The notes under the pieces are model-generated. The model saw only the letters and a program-made list of their open reading frames with translations, made no database searches and had not been told where the DNA came from. A program made the translations under genes and the position numbers. Of a DNA stretch of 64,000 bases, positions 12,231-23,868 are shown piece after piece. The DNA is taken from positions 11,471,419-11,535,418 of the forward strand of contig CM037839.1 of NCBI GenBank assembly GCA_021234535.1, in the 5' to 3' direction. The DNA is from Stichopus chloronotus (Eukaryota; Echinodermata; Holothuroidea; Aspidochirotida; Stichopodidae). How positions within the stretch are numbered: the first letter of the stretch is position 1; each line of letters opens with the position of its first letter.

Positions 12231-13110
12231 GGGAAAATTGTTTTCATACTTCGTTAATGATCTTAGACATTTGTACGTATAGCAAAAACCGAAATTTGTG
12301 TAACTTCTTGTAGATACCGATTGTGAAATATTTTGGGGAAGTCATCTAGTCATCACTGTAATGCAATAGAATGGGTCGTTCCCATTCCCCCCCCCCCCCT
12401 CCCTTGCTTCTTGCTTAATGGCAGATAACCCTTTCTTCTCCCTTGGTCGCTTCTAAAGTGATAGTGTGCGCCAGTGAGTGCCAGTGATAATGCCTATCTA
12501 TTTTTATGGGTGGCATTAAACTGTTACAGTGTGAACGTGACAAAGACAGTGTTGCTGTGACTTCGTTATTTCTGCTTATGTGATACCAACAATACATATT
12601 AGAACATGATGACATTACATTTAACGTTTATTAATTCTTCCCCAAAGTCAGATTATGTCAGTGGGCCTAGACCAAACAGGCTGCAGTTTTTATCTTGCCC
12701 TGCCACAATAAACCATTGGCAAAAAATTCACCATTTTGAGTTTGACTATTAGCAGTCAGCCGCATACAATAGTGCTTGTAGTACAAGTTGTAGAATCGAA
12801 GTGTTCTTGCAAGTGCTTTCCACTTACCCCAAAATTGCCTGGAAATCTTGGTGCTCTTCAGAAACTTGCAGAAATTTAAATGAAAACTTTACTTTGAAAT
12901 TCCATTTCAGGTAAAGTAAATTCAGAATGTGGAATCACTAGTCGTTTCAATGTAGGCTGCTTGTCATCGAAAAATGTTTTGGAAAATGGGGGGATTTGGG
13001 GAAAACTAGAGGACTTTCATTCTCTCCTTAGGAATTTGTTGTATGGTTTGACACACACAAGACGAATAGCTCAGATGTAAAACGTTGACATAATTTGCTT
13101 TTATATCTAT
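12231..13110. other. Intergenic DNA upstream of the minus-strand poly(A) region, no gene seen
   Basis: A C homopolymer near 12390 and otherwise ordinary AT-rich DNA. The open frame 12415-12615 on the minus strand has no domain signature. Confidence 0.5.
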
Positions 13111-13181
13111 TTTATTCACATTTGATGCAAAAAGCTACAATGCAACAAATCTCCCATTAGCTGGCATTGTAGGCATTTATT
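13111..13181 (-). terminator. Candidate poly(A) signals for the minus-strand SRCR/hevein-like gene
   Basis: TTTATT at 13176-13181 and at 13111-13116 read as AATAAA on the minus strand, 131 and 196 bases after the stop at 13312. This is a normal distance for a short 3'UTR. Confidence 0.5.
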
Positions 13182-13311
13182 TATATAGAGCACCCTAAAC
13201 TAAACAAATTACTGTAAAGCTATTGCAAATGACTGAAAAAAAAAATTAAATATTCACTGTAACTGACTAATTTTTTAAAAGATGCTGGCAAATGGTTGGA
13301 CTATCATTTCT

Positions 13312-13637
13312 CTATTTCAGCTGAATGGCAGAGCAAACAAGGTTCACATCTTCACTATGGCTACAGTCGTGCGTACTGGCACGACTGCAATCTGCCAGTT
13401 TATCCTCTCGACCTGTGCAGGAGATGTCATCGATGTGGATGGGAAGAGTGTCATCGCCTGGCAGTGTACCAGAAGTGAAAGATACCATGCCATCGTAACC
13501 AAGCTGCTTGCAGGCTGTGTTCCCATCTCCCTCATTGAAACCATCATCACAGACACTTCCCCACTGTCCATTTAGGAAGACCTCCAGTCTTCCCTGGTTT
13601 GGGCTGTCACCACCCATGAGTCGCAAGTCTCCTATCT
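13312..13637 (-). CDS. Terminal SRCR exon with stop (minus-strand SRCR/hevein-like gene, exon 20)
   Basis: The acceptor gtcatttcag|AG lies at 13638-13639 and the start is phase 1. 107 residues run from IGDLRLMGGDS through GQWGSVCDDGFN, ACKQLGYDG, IDDISCTG, LADCSRASTHDC and VNLVC, followed by SAIQLK and TAG. All six SRCR cysteines are present. It is the inverted paralogue of 2025-2350. It differs from every internal SRCR exon of this gene in its loop (TSGTLPGDDTLP) and its VNLVC ending, and it lacks the N-x-T sequon that the internal SRCR exons carry near residue 11. There is no hydrophobic tail, so this isoform would be secreted unless anchored elsewhere. Confidence 0.93.
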
Positions 13638-14915
13638 CTGAAATGACATTTTTGATGGGACAGATCTGTCTAAAATGTCCACACAGAAATCCAGATTGCA
13701 GATGTAAGTTTGTAAATTAAGAAGCAAAATAGAGGCTTAGCAAAAGACATACTGGCACTGTACAACACTTCACATCACACAGTCATTTCAGCAGCTCATT
13801 TGCTATTTCATTATTTCTGCATTGTAAGAATGAATGCCAAAACACTGGGGACACAAAACTAGAATATTAACAATGCACATGACTAGGTGTGACTTCCTTC
13901 ACGGATAATAACGTGCTGTCATGTTCCAAATTGTCTGAATGGTACCTTTTGCCACCTACATCCAAAATACCGCAAATGTCGCTGAAATTTGCTTTCAAGC
14001 CACAAATTTAAAAACAAGAGGGCAATCCACGGAGTTGCGTATCTCATCGCCAACATGCATTGATTTAAATACGCCATGCACATAGGGATTTGTAAATAGT
14101 TTACTGCAACCATATCTCACAGAGACCTAGTTCGGGGAACTGGTATAAAATGGTGGTGAGCATCCCTCTACCAGTAGTGCGCACAAGTCTCCTATTTAGC
14201 TGTGCAGGACCTGGTTCTGCTAAAATTATTGTTTGACGTAAAAAGGTGGTGAATATTGACCCAGATATACCAAATGCTCAAATGCATCTCAAAATATGCT
14301 GGAAATACCAATTTTGGGACAAAATTGGCTTTTTTTCCTCCAAAATCAGTCCTAACAAAAAGTTAATTGGTGTAACAGTTCTCAAGATATGTTGGAAATA
14401 GACTTTTTTTCTATAAAATCAGCAAATTTGACTCAATGCATCTCTTGCATGTATTGGCATCATGCTCATATGCTTTTCAAACTATTCTGGAAAAACCACA
14501 ATTTGCACAGGTCCGGACGCACACACACACACGCACACATATTGGCACGGACACATTTTCATTTATACCACCCAACAGGACCTTCCCGTACCCATGGTCA
14601 CTCTACCATGGGGTACCCCTGGGGTGTCACTACTCATCCACTCCAAGCGTTTCCATGGCAACCATTCTCCCATGGGCACACAGTACAATATATAGCTCCA
14701 CCAGCCAAGTGACCACAATATCTCATCTAGCCCCTATAGGGCGAGGAGATAACAAATGACCACAAGAATATAAAGAACTACTGAGAGCAACTGCTGCACT
14801 GCATACGTGCACACATCATTGACATGTCATGTAGGTGAATAAATGCAGATAAAGAATTGTACATTCACTGATATTCTTAAAATGTTGATCTGTTGTTAAT
14901 AGATAGAATACAAAC
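13638..14915 (-). other. Intron 19, with a duplicated repeat block
   Basis: No exon. The 14285-14700 part contains degenerate copies of CAAGATATGCTGGAAATACC...TTTTGGGACAAAATTGG and a block (GGCACGGACACATTTTCATT to CAATATATAGCT) repeated at about 16315-16480 in the next intron. Confidence 0.65.
14285..14700. repeat. Intronic repeat block, copy 1 of 2
   Basis: The core CACGGACACATTTTCATTTA through CCATGGTCACTCTACCATGG and CATCCACTCCAAGC to TATATAGCT is repeated at 16090-16480 with few changes. Both are preceded by a CA-rich tract and by AAGATATGCTGGAAATACCA. The CCATGG pairs make small internal dyads. Confidence 0.8.
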
Positions 14916-15230
14916 CTCCCAATGGATTACACACAACACCAGCATCTTCATTGTGGTTGCAATTGTGAGACCTTGAGTGGGTGCAGCTCAGCAAGTCTTG
15001 ACTATCGGAAGAGCAGGCAACATCATCCAAGAGTATCTCCCCAGATCCAGCGCCAAAAGCTGCGCTGCTGAGTGCAGAAATGGCCCCAGGGAATCCCAAC
15101 TGACGACACACAACGCTGGCATCCTCGATGCCCCACAAGTCGTCACATACCGTGCCCCACTGTCTATCCAGATAAATCTCGACTCGTCCAGCTGTCTCGT
15201 TACCACCGGCTAAACGGATGGATCCCTCCT
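14916..15230 (-). CDS. SRCR exon 19 of the minus-strand gene
   Basis: Acceptor cttcttcag|AG and donor GGGAG|gtttgt, both phase 1; 315 bases. The reading is [62 protein letters not shown] and DAGVVC: six SRCR cysteines with one NET sequon near the N-terminus. It is the shortest SRCR exon here and its donor (gtttgt) is weaker than the gtaa/gtag donors elsewhere, so it could be skipped. Skipping would keep frame. Confidence 0.92.
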
Positions 15231-16089
15231 CTGAAGAAGAGACACAAATCATATTGGTTCAAACAACAACAAGAGGGCAATCCACAGAGTTGCACATCCC
15301 ATCGCCAACATGCATTGATTTCAATACAGGGCCTGCACATGGGGATTTGTAATAGTTTATTGCAACCACATGTCACAGAGTCTCAAAAATATCTGTGCAT
15401 ATTATGCTACATAACGCAATCGTAAAACTGGGTTATTCCATATAGGTTAGGCTTAATAGTCTCCTATTTAACTGTGCATGGTTCTGCTACAATTATTGAA
15501 TTAAAAATAACGTTCTCATAATTTGCAGGAATGTTCACAGACAGTTGTTTTGACTAAAGTTAAAAGGTGGTGTCTATTGACCCGGATGTCGGCCCTTTTT
15601 ATTTTTTACCAAACAATCATACAATTTCACCAGTTTACTATAAGAGTGATATACTGTATCTTCGTTACTGTGTTCACAGGAGCAGCCTTCGCAAAATTTT
15701 GCATGTAATAGCTCTCAAGATATGCTGGAAATCTTGAGACAAAATTAGCTTTTTCAAATATCAGCACTGAGATTTCACTAGATTTACCATTAATTATGTT
15801 GAACAATGTGTTCTCAGGCAAGTCCTCAAGGTATGCTGGAAATGCAAATTCTGGGGCAAAACTGGATTTTTTTTTCTCAAATCAGCAACTTTCCCTGGAT
15901 TTACCATTACAGTAATATTATGTTAAACAATGTGTTTTCAGGTAAGTCCTTACAAAACTTTAAGGTAATTGGTTTAATAGTTCTCAAGATATGCTGGAAG
16001 TACAAATTTTGGGGTAAAATTGGTTTTTTCTCAAAAATCAGTAAAATTTCACTCCCTTTAATACAAAAGTGATATGCCTTGAATATTAT

Positions 16090-16480
16090 ATTCTCAAGTA
16101 AGTCCTTGCAAAATTTCGCAGTATATGCTCAACACATCTCAAGATATGCTGGAAATACCAATTTTGGGACAAAAGTGACTTTTTTCTCAAACATCCACCA
16201 TACAACTAATACATCTTGGGCATATTGGCATCATGCACAACCTTACCAAACTTAATCACTCGTATACTTTTCAAACTTTTCCACAGGTCCAGACGCATAC
16301 ACACACCCACGCACCCACATGTATTGGCACGGACACGTTTTCATTTATACCTCCCAACAGGACCCTCCTGTACCCATGGTCACTCTACCATGGGGTACCC
16401 CTGGGGTGTCGTTACTCATCCACTCCAAGCATTTCCATGGCAACCATTCTCCCATGGGTGCACAGAACAATATATAGCTT
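16090..16480. repeat. Intronic repeat block, copy 2 of 2
   Basis: Second copy of the 14285-14700 block, with the same order: AAGATATGCTGGAAATACCA, CA-rich tract, GGCACGGACACGTTTTCATT, paired CCATGG sites, TATATAGCT. Confidence 0.8.
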
Positions 16481-17099
16481 GAAGGAGAGGATTCTCAAAG
16501 TTGACATTCCCAAAATCCTTTGTACAAACTTACCAGTTATACTGTACAATTTTAGCAAATTCTACACAAATTTTTTGCTTACCCCTCAAAAATATGGACA
16601 AAGGAATTGCACTGAGCTGCACTGAGCTCATAGCACAGCAAACTCCTGAAAATTGATTGCATTACCCAAAGGCACTTTACTTGCAGAATTTCAATGGAAT
16701 CTGATATCGACCATGCTTGTAATTCCCTTTGCTATCCTTGGTATAAAACTAGTTACAAAATAAATGAAGTCAAGGGTGAGGATGTATGCGGACCAATTGC
16801 AACTATCATCCAAGCTTCCTGTTTTGAGATTCCAAGTGCACATGTATGATTTTTCATAAATTGACCCTTGTTGACCAAATAAGACACATAATTTTGCAAC
16901 ATTTTTTCGCACACAGTGTTGACCCAAAAGGACAAAATCCACCAAATTTCAACAGATCTCTTGCACGCAATGTGGTACACCTACCCACTTTAATTACTAG
17001 ATCCGTCTGAGCTTCCTCTCTTGAGAGACAGTGCTGAAAACATTTTGAACCCAACTGAACTTAATTAAGGCTTGATTCACAGAAAATAAAAGGTTCTTG

Positions 17100-17940
17100 T
17101 ACGGAAGTACACCTGCATGTAATTGCTTTCCTCCTAGAGATATTGTTTTACAAAGATTCCATTATTTAACTCTTACTGACATTTGACCTCCACCAATGCA
17201 CACATAATGAAGTTTGAAAGCGTGCAAACTGCAGCAATTGGCTACTTGTTTACTATACCAGAATTGTAGACCCAACTTCTAGGTATCCCTTAAAAGCTGG
17301 TATATGAATGCAGTAAACTTTCCTGTACCATGCATGCAAGTTTATTTTATTTGATTTCTGATGACCTTTGACCTCTAACAATATCAAAAGTGTCTTTTCT
17401 ACAGGTACTTGACATATCAAAAGAACAAGGTTTTTCAGGGTGTGAACCCTGCTGACCCCAGTGATCTAGATCAACATTAATGTGGTCATTTCTGTCACCA
17501 CAGTGCATCTACATACTAAGCTTCTTCCTATTTGCAAATGTTAATCTGCTAACAAGGTCTTTTGTGTCTGACCTCTGTTGACTGAGTTGACCTTTGTCCT
17601 CCACCAAAACAAAAGAGTTCTTCCTGTCATCAAAATGCATCTACATATTCAGTATAAAATTTATTAAAGCTTCCTAACTTGGGATATCATGTTAAAAATG
17701 TTTTCACAGTTTGACCCGTGGTGATCCCAGATGAGCTTTGACCCCTACCAAAAGCAACAGGGTTCTTTCTCCAATCTATCTACATACTAAATATGACATT
17801 TATCAAAGCTTTGCTGTTGAGACATGGTTTTCAGATTTTGACCTCTGGTGACTCCAGATGATCTTTCACCTCCACCAAAAACAATAGGGTTCTTCCTTTT
17901 GATATAAGGCATCTATGTACCAAGTTTGAAAAGTGTCAGT
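17100..17940 (-). repeat. TGACC-family degenerate tandem repeat
   Basis: About seven imperfect units of roughly 110-130 bases. Each carries TTTGACCTCCACCAAAA...AATAGGGTTCTTCC, then CATCTACATACTAAG...AAGCTTCCT. This is the opposite orientation to 11388-12230. Confidence 0.7.
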
Positions 17941-18557
17941 TTCCCTTCTTGATCCAGTTAATGAGCAGTGTCACAAATACAGCCAAACCAAAGAATTTAA
18001 GCATATATCCCCTGTGTGCAGATATTCAAAAAAAAGTGGAAAGTACAAAGCAGGATTAATGTTCCATTATTTTTGTCCATTTGCTACCAATCTGGAAAAT
18101 AACATCTTTGCTATGTTTCTTTCAAGAGAAATTTCATTGATGAGAGTGCTACTTAGAACAAAGAAGAGTGATTTTGTTTTTACAGCTAAAAAGTAAGCAG
18201 AACTGGACTGTTTGGTAATTGTTCTGCACTTCCGTGTGAAGACATTATCACAACAAAACTCTACTTGGACACACAGACACTGCATGTACGTCTTACGAGT
18301 TTTGTTTTTTCTTTCAAAAAGAAGTTTTACAACTTTTACAACTGTCAGAAGCGTAAGACAGGAACAACAGCACATCCTGCACTAATATGAAAATGAAAAC
18401 ATACCATTATACCTTTTTATCACAAATGATGCATGGTTAAGGAAACAAAGCCAATTAAGGGAGCTGTGTCTGTACTGAGGAACTAGAAAAAAGCAAAGTG
18501 TTTCCCTTCACAATGAATGAAGGTGTTATTGCTTTAAAAGCTTTATTCCACACATAC

Positions 18558-18878
18558 CTTCAAAGGGATCAACAGAGCAGACAACACCAGCATCTTCACT
18601 ATGTCCACAGTTATGGTTGGATGTATAGCCACAGTTCAACAGGCTGGACTCTTTTCCAGTGCATGCTAAGTCATCCATCTTTATATCTCCAGTACCAGCA
18701 CCAAAGTAGGCATTACCTGGGACAGCCGATGCCCCATGGAAGCCCAGCTGACGACAGACGACATCACCATCTGGTATGCCCCAGGAGTCATCGCAGACGG
18801 TTCCCCAGTCTCCGTTCAAGAAAATCTCCACTCGGCCAGCAGTCGAGTTACCTCCTGCTAATCGAACGGAACCTTCCT
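18558..18878 (-). CDS. SRCR exon 18 of the minus-strand gene
   Basis: Acceptor catttgcag|AG and donor GAAG|gtatgt, phase 1 at both ends; 321 bases. Residues: [65 protein letters not shown] and DAGVVC: the six SRCR cysteines and an NST sequon. The GAGTGDIKMDD region resembles exon 19 (GAGSGEILLDD) and the plus-strand exon at 1-241 more than the array SRCRs, so these form a separate 3' sub-group of the family. Confidence 0.93.
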
Positions 18879-19872
18879 CTGCAAATGAGGACATTAAATG
18901 TGCTTTTGATGATTTACAAGGAATGGAATACCTACCACAATTGTTAGTCATTAGTTACCGTCCTTTCAAAAGATTCATAGAAACCTGACGTTTTCCTCCA
19001 TAAACAGCAACCTTTACAGTCAATTAAATTTTGAAGACTGAATGAACCCAAATGCCACTGAAATGTCTACATAACCTAAAGGAATTAATGCTGGTGATGG
19101 TATATGTAAACAAAGAACTTTTTGCTGCTTGTGTTGCAAGAGTGACCGTGACAGCTGTAAAAGGGTTTTGCTAGTGAGTATTATCCGCCTGACCAAGGGG
19201 GGGGGGAGAGTTGTAACCTTAGATACCGGAGTAGATTGTTGGGCTAGCCGTATGATTCACAGTAAAGCTCTGTCATTATCCTAATTACAGTAAGTCTCAT
19301 TTGTACAATCTGTATTTTAACTACACATTTGTGTTCATTTATGTATCAGATTGCAGATGCGCCACAACAACGTCTCAAATGTGCCGCAGTGATTGGCGAT
19401 CTGATCACAGCATCACTTGAATGCAAAGCACTTTTCACAAAATCAACATTTCAGACAGTGCTGTCTTTGAAGCCAGTGTCAGCAAAAAACATAAGAGGGA
19501 ATTCCCATTAGCTAGTCTGTCCCTGACCAGCCAGAAGCAGGTTGAGGATGGAAGATTTTCTCCAATGCACTTGATTAGTTTGTTGTCCACCGATTTTGAT
19601 ACACCCATCAGGATAGATCAAATCAAACGGGCTGGATCCAAGTTTGCAATGTGAACACAATTGGTAGATCAAGTGACCCCCATCTCCAGTGTATTCCTTC
19701 CTACGTGCATTTGCTTTCCAGTAGCCAACCCTAGAAAAAAATTTGCACTCTGAGCTAGCTAGCTAGCTGTGCCTACGTTAAAACTGGCCATGTTTTTTCG
19801 TTAAATGAATTTGGTCTGAACTTGGAATGAACTTGGTCTGTAAAAAGTAAAAAAAAACAGTTTGTCACTTAC
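18879..19872 (-). other. Intron 17
   Basis: No exon or clear repeat. There is a G-run near 19199-19207 and a short GCTAGCTAGCTAGCT stretch near 19754-19767. Short open frames here show no domain. Confidence 0.55.
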
Positions 19873-20046
19873 CTGTTTCAGTGTAATCAATACATTCTTC
19901 ACAATCGCAATGGTCCGGGGTGATTCCACACCAGTTGTAAGGGGAACAACATGGGTAGATACCCTCAGGGTCACATTCTGCTACCTGTCCGTTTGGTGCC
20001 AGCCAGGGACCTCCACAACGATAGTCTTCTCTGAACCTTAATAAAG
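19873..20046 (-). CDS. Hevein-like 8-cysteine domain exon 17 of the minus-strand gene
   Basis: Acceptor gcaaccag|CT and donor AACAG|gtaagt, phase 1 at both ends; 174 bases. The reading is LLRFREDYRCGGPW, LAPNGQVAECDPEG, IYPCCSPYNWCG, ITPDHCDCEECIDYTETG. Eight cysteines are present. The CC-x5-C-x6-C core and the S-x-Y-x-W residues around it match the hevein fold and its sugar-binding aromatics. It is the most diverged of the seven copies (GGPW, NGQVAEC, EEC, TETG, and LLRF in place of LPY at the start) and stands outside the tandem array. A carbohydrate-binding role is inferred from the motif only. Confidence 0.87.
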
Positions 20047-23000
20047 CTGGTTGCACAGTTGTTTGTGTTCATTTTGGTGTGCAAAGATAAAAACACAATA
20101 CCGTGAGCAAAAGTTGCTGCTCGATTGCAACAAAACAAACAATAAGCAAGGCATACCATATACATACGACAGATTCATCATATAATCCACTTTTTTATCT
20201 GGTGAGTCTCCTCAGTTTCATTCATGTGTCCTCAGTTTCCACTCATGTCTGTTCATTTTGTTATTTTGGTAGTATTTGTATTTATTCTGCCAAAGCATAG
20301 TCCCAGTTCAAGATCACAAATAAAGGCTTTACATGCAGGGACTGACTCTGCATCAAATTAATTCGAGAAAAGAACAGAACGAGAGAATAAACTAATACAA
20401 AATATCAATGCGGTTCAAAAGTCCAAATACTTTTGATTGTACATTTAACCTTTGGCTGAGGTATCTTGATTTCTGAAATGATTAGTAATCATGCTATTTT
20501 GAGAGAAGATGTCACACAAACAATATTCTACATCTTTCCTTTTCTTTCAAGATTGAAGGCATCACAAAATGAGTGATGAACAAAAGCTGCTAGACTTATA
20601 ATAAGGCTCATGAAATGATCCTCCATTTAACTGAGACTGACATCATCAAGAAACTGACCAAAACTTGCACTCAAGCACATAGTAAGTTTTTGTACTATGG
20701 ATTACTTACTGCTGGGCAGGATGGAGGCAGAGAGGGAGGGGCAAGAGAGAAACCACAGAACATTAAAATCACTGACAATCAATAATAATGCTCCCCTGAC
20801 ATGTGAGGACCAAATCAGGGAAGAGGGTGGCTTACCGGCATTTTCACAGCATGTTGACTTAAACATAGCTTCATTCATGCATTTACAAGTCCATCATCAG
20901 CAAATCAAACTCTCTATTGAAACTTCTCAACACTAACTTACTTAGGGAATCCTCGCATTCTCGAACGGTGACCGATGTCGACCCGCACAGCAAACGATTG
21001 CTGCCTATTATGCATCCTGTGTATCTAGTGCACGGAAGCCTGGCGCTTAGCATTACTGCTATCGTTCAATCACAAAAGCAATCATCGGATTTGGCGGTGG
21101 TGTGGTTTTAGGTTAGGAAAAGGTTAATTTGTCATAGAAAGACTTGATTGGTAACTGCTGGATGAATTGTGTGACAATAGCTACAGAAGCCAACAGGCAT
21201 ATACAGTTATTACTCCCAGTGCCTCTCAACATAACCTTGATCGAAATATTGACCACATCACTTTAAAATGACTTGAGAAAAAAGAACTGAAATTATTACA
21301 GAGGTAGTTTTCAAAATCTGTAACAACGTATGCGATGTTTTGGACTTCCAGAGGTGTGACATTTCAGTCCTGACAAACTTGTTGCCATCTTACACACTCC
21401 CTTGCTCTCTGTATTATGCATGTTGTAGTAGCTGTGCATGCGGGACAAGGTACTAGTTTATCACTTAGTCTGATGAGCCTTTTGGCAATTTCGATTCATG
21501 CAAGGAATTGTGGGAGTGTGTAAGAACTGAGATGAATAAACTGCGCTTGCCATAAATAGCGTTAAAATGCACACTTGTAAGTGACACATGTACAGAACTG
21601 TAGTTCATTACAATGCTCAGAACGAAACTAACGAGCTACCTACAGCCTAGCCTAACCTTCGTATTGACATCCAGGCACCCATTACATATCGCATCCCTGA
21701 TGGCCGCCGACACATTCGCTCGGCCAATCACCACGGTAGAACGAGGCGATGTTTCAAATGAACTCAACTGTGCCATACCCTATGCCATGGCTCGAATTAA
21801 CTTAAGCTAGTTCTTGAACTAGGTTTTTCATAGACTGATGTAGCCTATAGTTCTAAGCTTAAGCTTCCAACCAGAGTTTCCATTTTGGAGCCTTAGTATG
21901 GACAGACCTCTATTCATAAAACTGAGACAAGCTGTTGACTTCAAGCATCTTTGTGTCCAGATTTGCTCATTTTTTGCCCATAAGAGGCAGTGGACTGTGG
22001 AGGAACTCAGAGGTGTGTATACTCGAGCGTACCACGTGAATTGCTGGTTGCTATACTAATTACAATGGTAAGTTACCACTCGGTAGGGGTGGTCACCTGT
22101 CGAGAATGTGAGGATTCCCTTACGAGAAAACAATAGTTGTTTATTTCAACAATCTACAGAAAGAAAAGATTACTTTCTGAGGAACTATCTGTTCCTAAAT
22201 GAAAGGAACTATCTGTTCCTCTCTGGAAGAAAGACCTTTCTGACAGGTGGTACTATTGTGGGGCAGCAAGAGCATAGTGGCACTAATAGTTATGTGACAC
22301 TACCTCATTTTTGATAGTACTGCACAATCAGTAAGAGAAGAAACAATTGGCGCACTTGCAAAAATTGCGCCCTTTATGCACGTAACTTTTCAGCTAAATA
22401 ACACCAAATTTTGGGACCCTCTAAGGGTGGTGGGGTCTGAGGTCCTGAACAGGAAAAATTGCTGCCGACATCTATTTTGACTATTGGTAAGTCCTGGCAG
22501 ACATTTCTCAGTAACAGTGATCCATGTGCCTCTTCAGCTGAATAAATGCATTTTTGACCCACTTTTTTGGCCCACTATACCAAAAGTACAGGGTGCACTC
22601 TGGCAGCATTCCTTGACTCCTAGGCCCCAACCTACATAATGGGACCAACAAACCTTTTGCAGCTTTTCAGCTGAATAAAAGCTCTGGGTTCCCTAAGTTA
22701 TTTCCTTGCTGTCGATTTTGGAGTCTTATGCAGGGACACCGCCAATTGAGACCTGACTAAAAACATTCGCTGACTGACAAATTTCCAGGAAATATCTGCC
22801 TTGATCTTTAACCTGATCTGAATATGTATGAGTTGTCTTTGCAGTCTGTTTTTTCCAAGTGGTTTACAAAACAAGTTGGGGCAACCTCGGAGGTGTGAAC
22901 TAAATAGTATGGTGGCTGAAAGCATCACAAATAGATGAACTATTAGCTTTAGACATGAGACCAGCATTTATTCAAAGACTGTTGGGTTTGTGAAAGGGCG

Positions 23001-23168
23001 GCTGTCAGGGCTCAATGAAATACTCAGAGATATCATAAAATTATTGATAGAGTATGATAAAATATAAATAGAAGGCACTATACATCACTTTAGATTTAAA
23101 TGGATTGAATAAAACAATTTATTACATCAAGTACGTAGAATACTACCATAAATTGAAAATATCACTAC
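20047..23168 (-). other. Intron 16
   Basis: The part next to the hevein-like exon (20050-20900) is homologous to sequence upstream of the H2 exons. It includes a conserved block at 20690-20860 that on the plus strand reads DYLLLG...RNHRTLKSLTI. From 22300 to 23140 it matches the flank downstream of the B exons in the other units. 20940-22290 is unique: it has two nearby copies of AGGAACTATCTGTTCCT (about 22180-22220) and no exon I can support. Confidence 0.6.
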
Positions 23169-23495
23169 CTGGATCAGGATTAGCTACACAAACTACTCCA
23201 GCATCTTCACCATGGCTACAATCTGAGGTATCAGGATCATAGTAACAGTCAGTAAGTGTGATTTCATCTCCATCACATGCAACATTATCCAGGTGAATGC
23301 TGCCCTCTCCTTGACCAAATGTTGCATATTTTGGAGCAGAAATAGCTCCAGAGAAGCCAAGTTGACGACAGACAACCCCAGCATCAGTAATATCCCACTC
23401 ATCATCACAGACAGTTCCCCATTCACCATTGAGCTTCACCTCAACACGACCAGCTGTCTCATTACCTCCTGCTAGACGAACGGAACCTTGTTGAT
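23169..23495 (-). CDS. SRCR exon 16, type B of tandem unit 1
   Basis: Acceptor cttttcatag|AT and donor TCCAG|gtagtg, phase 1 at both ends; 327 bases. Residues: [77 protein letters not shown] and DAGVVCVANPDPG. Six cysteines and an NET sequon. Unlike the other B exons it has KLNGEW in place of YLNGEW, a CSHGED motif in place of CNHSED (so one sequon fewer) and a VANPDPG tail. Confidence 0.93.
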
Positions 23496-23868
23496 CTATG
23501 AAAAGAATAAAGAATGAAAGAATAAAATATGTTTCTCATTACATCAATTCCCAAATTCTGCCCAATGGTGACATATGTCTTCTGATACCTTTAAAAAGGC
23601 TTCCCACTGACGCGACAATTTACGACGCAAATTTGTATCCCATGGAAAATTCTTGCGTCCACCAAAAACCTAAAAATGCTATGACATATGAGCTTCTGCA
23701 GGGTACACTCAGCCTAAGCTTTATATGCCAAGTGATTAAATTCTTATAATACCATTACACAAAGCACACACACACAAACATTAGTTTACACTGTGACCAG
23801 CCCATATGTCCAAAACTCTTCACACCGTCCATCCTTAATCAAAAACTTTGCAGAATATAATAAATAAC

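Larger units (their letters stand above)
15231..18557 (-). other. Intron 18, repeat-filled
   Basis: No exon. From 15715 to 16190 there are about five degenerate copies of the CTCAAGATATGCTGGAAA...TTTTGGGACAAAA...TCTCAAA motif at roughly 100-150 base spacing. 17100-17940 is TGACC-family repeat. The start (15260-15400) includes an AGAGGGCAATCCAC stretch that also occurs near 14018-14100 in intron 19. Confidence 0.65.

Noticed and set aside
14389..14759. Overlapping plus-strand open frames of about 107 codons rich in His and Thr
   Set aside because: They run through a CA-rich tract and a repeated intronic block, with three frames open at once from low complexity. No domain or splice context.
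20028..20030. Acceptor at the AGAG directly before the EDYRC codons of hevein-like exons
   Set aside because: The first AG gives a phase that does not fit the phase-1 donors, and the second is a poor GAG site. A CAG 15-21 bases upstream gives phase 1 in all copies and adds the conserved LPYR-type start.
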